Assembly: GCA_963981505.1 (NCBI GenBank)
Contig: CAXCEI010000045.1
Span: 1 to 10,748 of the forward strand
DNA: 10,748 nucleotides
Direction of reading: 5' to 3'
Source of the DNA: OPU3-GD-OMZ sp001901525
Lineage (GTDB): Bacteria; Pseudomonadota; Gammaproteobacteria; Methylococcales; Methylomonadaceae
In this document: positions 1-7,367 of the stretch, piece by piece
Position numbering within the stretch: the first letter of the stretch is position 1
Layout: each line of letters starts with the position of its first letter
Notes under the pieces: generated by a model
Database searches by the model: none
Seen by the model: the letters and a program-made list of their open reading frames with translations, nothing else
What the model was told of the DNA's origin: nothing
Program-made: the position numbers and the translations under genes

Positions 1-162
1 ATTACCGGTGCAATTGGGAGTTTGTTTGTCACGTTAGGGATTTTTATGATTGGAGAGTATGTCACATTATTGTTATCTATTCCGGCGCTTATCGTTAGTT
101 TGCTTCTTTATCGATGGGCCGATGCAAGAGACCTAAATACTAAAAGAAATAGCGGAAGTTAA
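1..162 (+). CDS. C-terminal end of an integral membrane protein (partial, possible transporter)
   Basis: An open frame enters from the left edge in frame 1 and stops with TAA at 160-162, giving 53 residues. The visible piece is strongly hydrophobic for about 40 residues (start ITGAIGSLFVTLGIF, then TLLLSIPALIVSLLLYRW). This looks like two closely spaced transmembrane helices, or one hairpin, followed by a short charged cytoplasmic tail (RWADARDLNTKRNSGS). The pattern is typical of the last helices of a secondary transporter such as an MFS member, but no family-specific motif is visible and the substrate cannot be inferred. It converges on the zeta-like kinase gene with a 5-bp gap, so there is no room for an independent terminator between the two stop codons. 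Confidence 0.75.
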   Translation: MTGAIGSLFVTLGIFMIGEYVTLLLSIPALIVSLLLYRWADARDLNTKRNSGS

Positions 163-167
163 GTCTA

Positions 168-2369
168 TTAAGCATCTGTTTCATAGTCGGCATGGCGGGT
201 TCCCTGTAGTCTTTTAATCCAGGGTTTTTGTCCTTGGGGATCAACATCGAAAGCAAGTGATTCAGGTTTATGTAACAAGCCTTCTTCTCCGGATGCGTTG
301 GGATTAAGTTGACTTTTTTCAATAAAATCGACTATTCGTTGCGTATTATAGACAATTAAAATACGGTTGCCGTGTTGATTTCTATAGGTTAAATAGGCAA
401 CATTTTCTTCAATTAATGAAGGGTTTAGCTTCATTAATGATTCGATATTTTGGCTATGGTTTTGTGAGAGGTGCTTGAGTGTCGATTCTGGGTGGTTGAT
501 AATCAAGTTCTTACAAAAGGTCGCGAAGGTAGTCTTACGTTGGTGGCTTTTTATTTCTTCTAGTTGCTGCGTGTTAAAGGTAAAACTTTCGGCAACTAAA
601 TAATGTTGATTGCGTGCACCATCATTGGCAAATAATGAAATTTTATTGAGGTGGCAGTCCTCAAGGGCGGTGAGGAAAGACCGGGGCGCACGTATATGTT
701 TATCGATGGTTACGACCCAAGGCAGGGCGCGGCCCGTTGTTTTAAATCGTTCTTTAACACTCTCGGCAACAACGGAGCGCTGAAGTTCATTTTCACGACC
801 GGCGGGCTTAACTAGAAAAGCATCAACTGCGGTTATTTCTGTATGAAAACCTGCTAGGTAGAATTGACTAATTATATCTTTATAGCGAGGACTGTAAGGG
901 ATACAGGTGCCGTCATAAAGTATGTGTATTCGTTTTCTTTTAGCCTGTTCAGCCACTAAGTGTCGAAGTCTATTAGCAAAAGGTTCTACATAAATATAAT
1001 CGTCGCTGTGATGGTTCGCGGCGGTTAAAACGGTATAAAGATCACTTTGTTTACGAAAATCATCGAGAGAGGCAATTACAAAATTATTGCCGCATTGTGC
1101 TTTAGCGATTTCTTCAACTGCGGTTTTACCTGCGCCGGCTCCGCCCATGCACATAAATAATTTAGGGTTATGACTGCCGGTTTTGTGTTCAAAAATATCA
1201 ACGACAATGGTATTTAATTTTTCGATGACTTTATTGAGTCGGGTGTAGCCAATTTCAATGGTACGCTCCAGACGGGTATCGCCATTAGCCGCATTTAGTA
1301 ATTTATTTTTTAAGGCTGGGTTGTTAGCCAGATTAAAGATAACGTGCTTGTTATTACCTTCAATTTTCTTTAAGAGTTCGATTAATTCTGTGTGACTGGG
1401 TGAACGTAGTCCTGTCAGCATGTTGACATCGAGACAAAACAACGGCGTTGTTGTCGGTTGCGATATGTTGATGCCGTCGATGTCGTGTTTTTCTGAAGTT
1501 CTTAGTTTTTCAGTGCCCGGTAAGTAACCAATGATTTTATCTGAAGTATCAAGGGGAATATCGGCAAACTGGCGGCCTTTGATAAATATTTTATCTTTGA
1601 TGCTTTCCAGTGGAACAATGGCGCCATTGATGGTCACTAAGCAAAGAATACCATCAGAGGTAGTATGTGATAGGAAGGGAATGCCTGAAATAAAGATTTT
1701 ATTTTCAGGCCATTGGCCATATTGATTGGCGATATTTTCAAGAGACTTAGTTAGTGTCGGGTCAAGTGCGTGCTTAAAGGCCATGGTGACTTCATTTAGT
1801 GTGCTGCCGGGTTGGTGTAATACCACAGTATCGATGGCTTCAAGGCGACGAAAATCAATTCCTTGTTCATAAACAGCTTTAAAAGCAGGTAGTTTTCCAA
1901 GGGTGATGATGAAGTAATTTAAGGTGATTCGGTTGCCATAATCAAAAGGGCGGACGGAGCGCATTTTATGATAAAAGTTACCCAAGCGGTCAGCGATATT
2001 ATCGGTTCGGATGACGAAGCCATTTTTGTCAAATAGTGCAGTGTTTTTATTCAGATCATTTTCTAAAACCAGATCTTTAATGACCTCTCTGAAAATGCGT
2101 CTCTTATTTGCTTTTGGCATGAACCCGGGGCGGTGACTGGCTGTTGCTTGTCCTTGCCAGTCATGGTGTATTTCACGATGAATTCTATAAAATAATTCAG
2201 TCAGGTAGGTAACGCGTTTAGCTTGGTCATGTGATACCGTGCCTTCTGTTTCATGTTGCAGTGTAGCCAGTAATTGCGTGCCTTGAAAAATACCTAATGC
2301 CCGTCGTAATTTTTTAAGTTGTCTTTTATGCGTCGCTAACGATGATGTAGGGTTGTTGAGATCGGGCAT
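168..2369 (-). CDS. Large zeta-toxin-type P-loop kinase with a degenerate Fic-like N-terminal region
   Basis: This is a 733-residue cytoplasmic-looking protein with no signal peptide or membrane segment. Residues about 400-595 look like a zeta-toxin kinase. There is a Walker A GGAGAGKT (409-416), then SLDDFR (434-439). D436 lies 21 residues after the P-loop lysine K415, the same spacing as K46 to catalytic D67 in the pSM19035 Zeta toxin. Next come a YDGT segment (485-488), matching the Zeta EGT region, and arginines R531 and R547, placed roughly like Zeta R158 and R171. Known zeta toxins phosphorylate UDP-N-acetylglucosamine; the substrate here is unknown. Around residues 138-150 the string VRPFDYGNRITL resembles the Fic motif HPFxxGNGR, but His is replaced by Arg and one Gly is missing, so AMP-transferase activity is unlikely. 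Residues 220-400 and 600-733 match nothing I recognise. The start ATG at 2369 has only a weak GGA upstream. The gene follows the 81-residue TIGR02647-like gene by 58 bp on the same strand and is probably co-transcribed with it. No separate epsilon-type antitoxin is recognisable. Confidence 0.8.
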   Translation of the reverse strand: MPDLNNPTSSLATHKRQLKKLRRALGIFQGTQLLATLQHETEGTVSHDQAKRVTYLTELFYRIHREIHHDWQGQATASHRPGFMPKANKRRIFREVIKDLVLENDLNKNTALFDKNGFVIRTDNIADRLGNFYHKMRSVRPFDYGNRITLNYFIITLGKLPAFKAVYEQGIDFRRLEAIDTVVLHQPGSTLNEVTMAFKHALDPTLTKSLENIANQYGQWPENKIFISGIPFLSHTTSDGILCLVTINGAIVPLESIKDKIFIKGRQFADIPLDTSDKIIGYLPGTEKLRTSEKHDIDGINISQPTTTPLFCLDVNMLTGLRSPSHTELIELLKKIEGNNKHVIFNLANNPALKNKLLNAANGDTRLERTIEIGYTRLNKVIEKLNTIVVDIFEHKTGSHNPKLFMCMGGAGAGKTAVEEIAKAQCGNNFVIASLDDFRKQSDLYTVLTAANHHSDDYIYVEPFANRLRHLVAEQAKRKRIHILYDGTCIPYSPRYKDIISQFYLAGFHTEITAVDAFLVKPAGRENELQRSVVAESVKERFKTTGRALPWVVTIDKHIRAPRSFLTALEDCHLNKISLFANDGARNQHYLVAESFTFNTQQLEEIKSHQRKTTFATFCKNLIINHPESTLKHLSQNHSQNIESLMKLNPSLIEENVAYLTYRNQHGNRILIVYNTQRIVDFIEKSQLNPNASGEEGLLHKPESLAFDVDPQGQKPWIKRLQGTRHADYETDA

Positions 2370-2427
2370 TTAATCAAATCCAAGTTGGGAATGGTGACGT
2401 ATTGAATTGTGAGGAAAGTTTGTTAAC

Positions 2428-2673
2428 TTACATGTCAGGTGGAATTGAGAGCAGTCTGAAAAGTGATTGGGCGTGATCTGCACTGGTATGTCCTAAATCA
2501 GTGAGGTAGCCGCCATCAGGCGCCGTTACCATACCTTTGTCGTACAGTCGTTGAATGGCTGTAATTTCCTTGCCGGTCGCTGAAGAATGAATTTTGATAC
2601 CGAGTTGCATTGAATCTAAGTTGAATTTAAGTAATAAATTTAATTCTTCTATTTCTTCATGGGAGAATGTCAT
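2428..2673 (-). CDS. TIGR02647-like small conserved protein
   Basis: This is an 81-residue protein of unknown function. The sequence resembles family TIGR02647 as I remember it: an N-terminal helix rich in E and L, then FNLDSMQLGIKIH, then AIQRLYDKGM, then PDGGYLTDLGHTSADHAQ and a short hydrophobic end. That family was described as restricted to Gammaproteobacteria, near 80 residues, and sometimes annotated as DNA-binding or a putative regulator without proof. The IQRLYDKGMV...DGGYLTDLG part resembles a winged-helix wing, so a DNA- or protein-binding role is plausible but inferred. The start at 2673 is supported by an AGGTGG Shine-Dalgarno sequence (2678-2683) and a TATAAT -10 just upstream. 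It leads the probable transcript that also carries the zeta-like kinase gene 58 bp downstream. Confidence 0.85.
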   Translation of the reverse strand: MTFSHEEIEELNLLLKFNLDSMQLGIKIHSSATGKEITAIQRLYDKGMVTAPDGGYLTDLGHTSADHAQSLFRLLSIPPDM

Positions 2674-2693
2674 TTGGCCACCTTTTTTATTGA

Positions 2694-2722
2694 ATTATAC
2701 GGTTTGTTACTAAAATCTTCTA
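2694..2722 (-). promoter_or_regulatory. Candidate sigma70 promoter for the TIGR02647-like / zeta-like kinase transcript
   Basis: Read on the minus strand there is a perfect TATAAT (2699-2694) with a weak TAGAAG (2722-2717) 17 bp upstream. It lies 20 bp ahead of the start codon at 2673, with AGGTGG between. The short untranslated leader fits a direct promoter. The -35 is poor (three of six matches), so activation or weak expression is possible. Confidence 0.5.
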
Positions 2723-2788
2723 ATGAATATTTTCAGCTTTAGAGCTAACGTTTTGTAATAAGAGGTTTTTTAGTTAAGTTTTGGTATC

Positions 2789-2803
2789 ACTAAAACGTTT
2801 AGT
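2789..2803. repeat. Short inverted repeat (6-3-6) next to the -35 of the 1156-residue gene
   Basis: ACTAAA and TTTAGT flank a 3-base ACG centre, forming a perfect 6+6 inverted repeat that abuts a TTGACG hexamer at 2804-2809. One half-site with its next base (ACTAAAA) recurs at 2709-2715, near the -35 of the opposite promoter. It could be an operator for a regulator controlling both divergent transcripts. A repeat this short in AT-rich DNA could also arise by chance. Confidence 0.3.
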
Positions 2804-2834
2804 TTGACGAGGTTGGGTAGCTAGAGTCGATAAA
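2804..2834 (+). promoter_or_regulatory. Candidate promoter for the 1156-residue gene
   Basis: TTGACG (2804-2809) matches the sigma70 -35 consensus in five of six positions. The best -10-like hexamer downstream is GATAAA (2829-2834), four of six matches but with a long 19-bp spacer. Transcription from here would give a leader of roughly 115 bases before the start at 2955. The assignment is weak because of the spacing. Confidence 0.3.
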
Positions 2835-2865
2835 TGTAGTGTTTATGTTTGAGTTATCTTGAAAT

Positions 2866-2924
2866 AGGGGTGATGCTCCTGTAACATTTTAGGCTTACGC
2901 CTTGGATTTTCAAGGGAGTTTTTT
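2866..2924 (+). promoter_or_regulatory. Possible structured leader with small mutually exclusive hairpins
   Basis: Three short stems can be drawn. AGGGG pairs with CTCCT (2866-2870 with 2876-2880, one G-U). AGGC pairs with GCCT (2891-2894 with 2899-2902). CCTTG pairs with CAAGG (2900-2904 with 2911-2915), followed three bases later by six T at 2919-2924. The second and third stems share bases 2900-2902 and cannot form together, an arrangement like an attenuator. The stems are only 4-5 bp and no known riboswitch core is recognised, so this is tentative. Confidence 0.2.
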
Positions 2925-2954
2925 AGTTTAAATTGAAGTAGGCAAGTAGGTGAA

Positions 2955-5900
2955 ATGATGGATTTGTCACAAGCTTTAGGGATATCTAATAAAGAAAGTC
3001 AATCTGTATTGGATCAAGTTGAATTGCACGAATATATTAATCTAAAATTAGCGTCATGTGGACAGCCAATTTGTGTAAATGACGAGATATCGGGTATTTC
3101 TTTAACAACACAGGATATGATGCGCAATTATTTAGAGAAGAGCCGTCAGTTGGCCTCTAAGCGTTATCCCGTGGATCAACGAATTCAAGAATTTCTGGAT
3201 GCATATTTGTCAGATCTTAATTTAGACGAGGTGCCGCAGTTACCTGCAATTAGTTTTGAATTAGATCGGCATGGTATTGCCAGAGAGTTATCAATCACTA
3301 AAGGCGAGCAAACTTATCAGTCAGATTATGTTACCAGTTATAAAGTAGACCAAGGGGTATTGCATAACCCTGCCAGTGACCGTAGAACCACGAAGGGATC
3401 ATTCCATGTGGCAGCGGGGGGGTTACCTGTGGCCGGTGATAAAAAAGAAGTGCCTTTACAGACCTTTGCTTGGCTACTCAAGCATGCTGTTGATTCAACA
3501 TCTGAGTTGTTATCAATTCCTTTTTGTTCAAATGAGCCAGAAACGGCTCAGCTGTTTGCGTCGTTACTTTTAAGGCCGACGGTTTGTCCAGAAATCCCGG
3601 GTATCGATTATAAAAAATCGATGGAAGTGCGTTTTTTTGCACCCGGTAGTTTGGTGAGTAATTTGGATTTTGTTGAGAGTATTTTTGGCAATGCAGGCAA
3701 CCCTGCCTTACCTGATAATGACGCTGCGCTTGATATAAAGCACTGGAGTGGTCATACCGGTTGCGTGATATTAGCACCGCACTTAGTTAATTTTACCAAA
3801 CAAGAACTCGGTTTACCGCATTGGAACGATGCGACTGAGCGGGAACGTCGTGATGAGATGTGTTGGCAGTCTCCGGATGAGTTTTATAATGACGGGCAAG
3901 CATTTAAAATTACAGCACGGAATGATCAAGGGGTTATTGTTACTCTGATAGCAGATAATTATTTTGGTTATTGTAAGAAAGAAGTTAAAACTCAAATTAC
4001 TTATGCCGCCAATTTATACGGTTTAGCTGAAGAAGAGCATGCCGGCGGAGCATTGGCTTTTTGTCGTAGAAATCATGGTGAAGAATACGGTATTGGCAGC
4101 CCAACTCGTCAGTCGGGATATGATTTTGATAATGTGGCGATGCAATTTGGCGATGTGATGGATGTTTTACCCGAGGGGTATGGGGTCGATAAAAATTACG
4201 CTAAATTAATTTATGTGCCACAAGATCTCCGCATGGATTTAAATGCACAAACTATTACGTGGATTAAGGGACGTACAAAACATTCTATTCGACTCCAGCC
4301 GGGTTTTGTGTATATGCAGCCCAATGGCTATAAGATAGAAATGGAAAAACATCCCGGTGTTGACAGTTGGTATTTAGTGGGCACTGATCCCGAAGGGACG
4401 TTTTGTCATAAACCCAGTACAGTCTCCGGTGGCGGAAAATCTGAGATCTCTAAATCAATTGAGGATGCTATTTTATATAACCCACTGTTCGTTAATGATT
4501 TACAACAAGATTTAGACAGTGTTCAGGAGATTTTTGATAAAGACTATAGGGAACGTTTTAAGCCGGGTCATGCGTATGAAGATCATAATCCGAGCCGGCC
4601 TCCTTTAAGTGATGAGCGTAGTCTTGGCTCAGTTATTAAATTATTATCGGTTTCTTCCAGTCATACAGAGGAATATAAAGCTTGGTTAAAGGCTATTCCA
4701 CCTTATATCTTGGCGTTAGTCTTTGTCGTTAAACGTTTTTATCGTTCTGAGTGGGGTGATTCATGGCGCGAGTATTTTTCTGTTGATACGGTGGATGGCG
4801 CTCCAGCACATGAATTACGAATGAATTACCGTAAAATTCTGGCTTCCTATTTACGTGTTGGTTTTGATCAGAATGGAGGCTGGCGAACATTTAAATTACG
4901 GCAAGATTTTATGGCGGCTGAAAAGATACAAATGGAAGATGATATTAGTGCTTCTGTTGTCGTGCCAAAAGATGTTATTAAGGAGTTTTGTGCCCAGACC
5001 ATACCGAATGAAAGTATAAAATTAATAGAGAATTGTGAATTCAGATTGTTTCAGCGACCTGACGATGCTGTCATCCCAGGCTATGATAAACAAACAGAAT
5101 TTAATATGGCTAAAAAGGGAAACTTTTTGGCTAATTATGAGCCACTAGATAAGGAAAGTTTATCAGAAGTCGTAAGCGATGTGATTAAGTTCACTAAGTT
5201 TACTGAACCTATGCATTCGCTCTTGACTAATAGCGTTAATAATGCGGGTAAATATGTCTGTTCATCGGCCCACCCTCGGATAGTGAACGGTGCGCCATCT
5301 AAGAATCCGCGTTATTTAGAGACGCGCGCTGATATTCTTGATCCTTCAAGAAAATATTTTGCTGAGATGGGGATTCGCTTACATCGAAAAATATCGCTGG
5401 ATTCGCCAATTTGTCATCCGGTTGATTCTGTTTTAACAGGGCGTCGAAATAATCCACGTGAACCTGGCATTCGGCCGTTAGCCGTTTATAACCCAATCCA
5501 TTTTCAGGAATTGCCTGAATTATTTATGGATTTTGTGAGTTCATTGACGGGTAAATCACCTTCAACAACCGGAGCGGGTAGTGAGGGTGCATTAACTAAA
5601 GGGCCTTTTAATGCGCTTAGAACCACTGCGGACCTTAACAACGCTCTGGTTTCTTTTATGGTGACCGGTTATGCCGGGTTCTCAAGTTCCGCAGGCTATA
5701 TTGGCACTAATATGCGCGTAGATCATGACGTGAGTCTGCTCATTCCTGAAATATGGACACGGCTCAGTGTTGCAGAAAGAGAGCCTGAATTTATGATTAA
5801 AAATGAATATTTGGAGCCTGTAGAAGATTTTGATCATAATGGTGAGAAAGTTTTAGGCAGTCGCTTGGGCTATCGTATTACTGAGCATTTTGTACATGAC

Positions 5901-6425
5901 TTTTTTGGGAAATTATTTGATAACCCTGTCGTGGTCTTTACCGATGACATTCTAAAACCTGAGTTGCAAGATCTTGATGATTATGTTGATGGAATAAATA
6001 ACATTATTGAAACACATCAGCGTGTGGCGCAACAATATATTGATGATGGAAGTATTGAAGATGCTTGCCCGCCGTTGAAAGCATTGCTGTATATCATGGC
6101 AAATGGTGAGTATGAGGGTAAGACCGTTCAAGACCCTGAAATTCGTCAATTATTTACTAAAGAATCTATGTTGGCCTCAAATTGGTATCAAGAACGTCTC
6201 GAAGAGAAACAACGAAAAGATATTACGCTTTGGCGGCGTCATCTTGATAGCATTGAGGACTATGCAGAGCAAACGCAGAGCTTAAATGGCAGTAATCCAA
6301 TTAATACCCAGGAATTAATATCAATTGCAAAAGACAAGTTAGCGGTTGTTTCTAGTGGTGATTACTTGAATTTCTTACGGGGTACTATTGGTGCTGATCT
6401 TCTTGGGCCAACGCAGTCCTCTTAA
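2955..6425 (+). CDS. 1156-residue protein of unknown function with a Walker-A-like loop
   Basis: I cannot assign this protein to a named family. It is one uninterrupted frame with no signal peptide and no convincing membrane segment, so probably a soluble cytoplasmic enzyme. A central segment from about 448 to 500 runs through VGTDPEGTFCHKPSTV into SGGGKSEISKS (491-501). This resembles a phosphate-binding P-loop, but the position normally Gly/Ala in GxxxxGK[ST] is Thr (T489). A second Gly/Ser/Thr-rich stretch at 864-884 (LTGKSPSTTGAGSEGALTKG) might bind a phosphate or nucleotide. Aromatic and charged blocks look strongly selected: FFAPGSLVSNLDFVESIFG (227-245), HWSGHTGCVILAPH (263-276), CPPLKALLYIMANGEYEGKT (1038-1057). 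A phosphotransfer or carboxykinase-like fold is one unproven option. The Shine-Dalgarno AGGTGA (2948-2953) sits 1 base before the first ATG and 4 before an adjacent second ATG at 2958, so initiation may be at residue 2. The gene is divergent from the TIGR02647-like and zeta-like kinase genes across 281 bp. Confidence 0.85.
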   Translation: MMDLSQALGISNKESQSVLDQVELHEYINLKLASCGQPICVNDEISGISLTTQDMMRNYLEKSRQLASKRYPVDQRIQEFLDAYLSDLNLDEVPQLPAISFELDRHGIARELSITKGEQTYQSDYVTSYKVDQGVLHNPASDRRTTKGSFHVAAGGLPVAGDKKEVPLQTFAWLLKHAVDSTSELLSIPFCSNEPETAQLFASLLLRPTVCPEIPGIDYKKSMEVRFFAPGSLVSNLDFVESIFGNAGNPALPDNDAALDIKHWSGHTGCVILAPHLVNFTKQELGLPHWNDATERERRDEMCWQSPDEFYNDGQAFKITARNDQGVIVTLIADNYFGYCKKEVKTQITYAANLYGLAEEEHAGGALAFCRRNHGEEYGIGSPTRQSGYDFDNVAMQFGDVMDVLPEGYGVDKNYAKLIYVPQDLRMDLNAQTITWIKGRTKHSIRLQPGFVYMQPNGYKIEMEKHPGVDSWYLVGTDPEGTFCHKPSTVSGGGKSEISKSIEDAILYNPLFVNDLQQDLDSVQEIFDKDYRERFKPGHAYEDHNPSRPPLSDERSLGSVIKLLSVSSSHTEEYKAWLKAIPPYILALVFVVKRFYRSEWGDSWREYFSVDTVDGAPAHELRMNYRKILASYLRVGFDQNGGWRTFKLRQDFMAAEKIQMEDDISASVVVPKDVIKEFCAQTIPNESIKLIENCEFRLFQRPDDAVIPGYDKQTEFNMAKKGNFLANYEPLDKESLSEVVSDVIKFTKFTEPMHSLLTNSVNNAGKYVCSSAHPRIVNGAPSKNPRYLETRADILDPSRKYFAEMGIRLHRKISLDSPICHPVDSVLTGRRNNPREPGIRPLAVYNPIHFQELPELFMDFVSSLTGKSPSTTGAGSEGALTKGPFNALRTTADLNNALVSFMVTGYAGFSSSAGYIGTNMRVDHDVSLLIPEIWTRLSVAEREPEFMIKNEYLEPVEDFDHNGEKVLGSRLGYRITEHFVHDFFGKLFDNPVVVFTDDILKPELQDLDDYVDGINNIIETHQRVAQQYIDDGSIEDACPPLKALLYIMANGEYEGKTVQDPEIRQLFTKESMLASNWYQERLEEKQRKDITLWRRHLDSIEDYAEQTQSLNGSNPINTQELISIAKDKLAVVSSGDYLNFLRGTIGADLLGPTQSS

Positions 6426-6454
6426 TTTTATTCTTCGTTGTTATAAATAAAACT

Positions 6455-6487
6455 ATGCGGGTATCTATAAGTTTTAGGTACTCGCAT
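6455..6487 (+). terminator. Long hairpin after the 1156-residue gene (possible terminator)
   Basis: Bases 6455-6466 (ATGCGGGTATCT) pair with 6476-6487 (AGGTACTCGCAT) over 12 bp including two G-U pairs, and one further A-T pair closes a 7-base loop. It begins 29 bp after the stop at 6425. It is followed by CCTCGGTTATTG rather than a run of T, so it is not a canonical intrinsic terminator. It could instead protect the 3' end or form the leader of the phosphatase gene that starts 39 bp further on. Confidence 0.4.
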
Positions 6488-6526
6488 CCTCGGTTATTGA
6501 CTTTTATTTAACTTTAGTTCGCTGAT

Positions 6527-7291
6527 ATGTCTATTTCTATAGAACTTATTGAGAAAGAGATTCGTGAGGCCGGTGCCATTGCAATGGATTATTTTGCTAA
6601 TTTAGGCGATCTTGAAATCAGTAAAAAAAGTCCCCGTGATCTTGTGACGGAAGCAGATGTTGCAGTTGAATCTTTTTTGCATAAGAAATTACAACTCCAT
6701 TATCCGCGCTTTGGTTTTTGGGGTGAAGAAAGTGGGCAAAGTGAAAATCAATCACAGCGCTGGGTTGTCGACCCTATAGATGGTACTCATTCTTTTTCTA
6801 AAGGGCAGTATTTTTGGGGCATCAGCGTTGCGTTGGAAATTGAAGGTGATATTGTTTTTGGTGCGGTCTTCGCGCCGGCTTTAGATGATTATTATATGGC
6901 TCAAAAGGGTCAGGGGGCATGGAAAAATAATCAGCTAATTAACGTTTCTTCTGAGGAGACTTTGGCAAATGCAATGATAACGACCGGCTTTGCTTGCCTT
7001 AGGGATTATAGGGAAGATAATAATCTGGATAGGTTTTGTCGTGTTGCACGAGCGACAACTGGGCAAAGGCGATTTGGATCCGCAGCATTGGACTTGTGTT
7101 TAGTCGCTGACGGGCAAGTGGATGCTTTTTGGGAGCAGGCACTTAATTTATATGATATTGCGGCCGGTGCTCTGATTGCACAAGAAGCGGGCGGTTCAGT
7201 GACTGATTTTAGCGGTAATCCGGGCGTATTTCCAGAGCAAATCTTAGTGACAAATAATAAGGTTTTAGATCAATTATTACCGTTAATGTAA
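6527..7291 (+). CDS. Inositol-monophosphatase-family phosphatase (SuhB/HisN/CysQ type)
   Basis: This is a 254-residue Mg-dependent phosphomonoesterase, near the usual family length. The metal-binding set is complete: GEESG (66-70) with E67/E68, the signature DPIDGTHSFSKG (82-93) with D82 and D85, and the C-terminal WEQALNLYDIAAG with D210, followed by EAGGSVTDFSG (220-230). The RRFGSAALDLCLVADGQVD segment (181-199) is the usual substrate-pocket region. Members dephosphorylate inositol 1-phosphate, histidinol phosphate or 3'-phosphoadenosine 5'-phosphate, and the sequence alone does not decide among them. No his, cys or translation genes lie nearby to help. The ATG at 6527 is the only start that keeps the whole N-terminal helix, since an in-frame TAG lies at 6515. 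No Shine-Dalgarno sequence is visible. It converges on rpiA with a 76-bp gap. Confidence 0.93.
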   Translation: MSISIELIEKEIREAGAIAMDYFANLGDLEISKKSPRDLVTEADVAVESFLHKKLQLHYPRFGFWGEESGQSENQSQRWVVDPIDGTHSFSKGQYFWGISVALEIEGDIVFGAVFAPALDDYYMAQKGQGAWKNNQLINVSSEETLANAMITTGFACLRDYREDNNLDRFCRVARATTGQRRFGSAALDLCLVADGQVDAFWEQALNLYDIAAGALIAQEAGGSVTDFSGNPGVFPEQILVTNNKVLDQLLPLM

Positions 7292-7319
7292 AGTCTTCAG
7301 TATATGGCGCTCAGTAAAA

Positions 7320-7339
7320 GGGCCGGCGAAGGCCAGCCC
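7320..7339 (-). terminator. Intrinsic terminator of the rpe-rpiA transcript
   Basis: GGGCCGGC (7320-7327) and GCCAGCCC (7332-7339) form an 8-position GC-rich stem with one C-A mismatch and a GAAG loop. Read on the minus strand it starts 28 bp after the rpiA stop and is followed directly by TTTTACTG, as expected for a factor-independent terminator. On the plus strand the stem is followed by ATAATAAAT without a T-run, so it serves the convergent phosphatase gene less well. Confidence 0.65.
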
Positions 7340-7367
7340 ATAATAAATCGGAAGGAAAACCTCACTA

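Noticed and set aside
3478..3777. 99-codon minus-strand frame inside the 1156-residue gene
   Set aside because: It is antisense to a continuous large coding frame, has no ribosome-binding site and its translation is compositionally odd.
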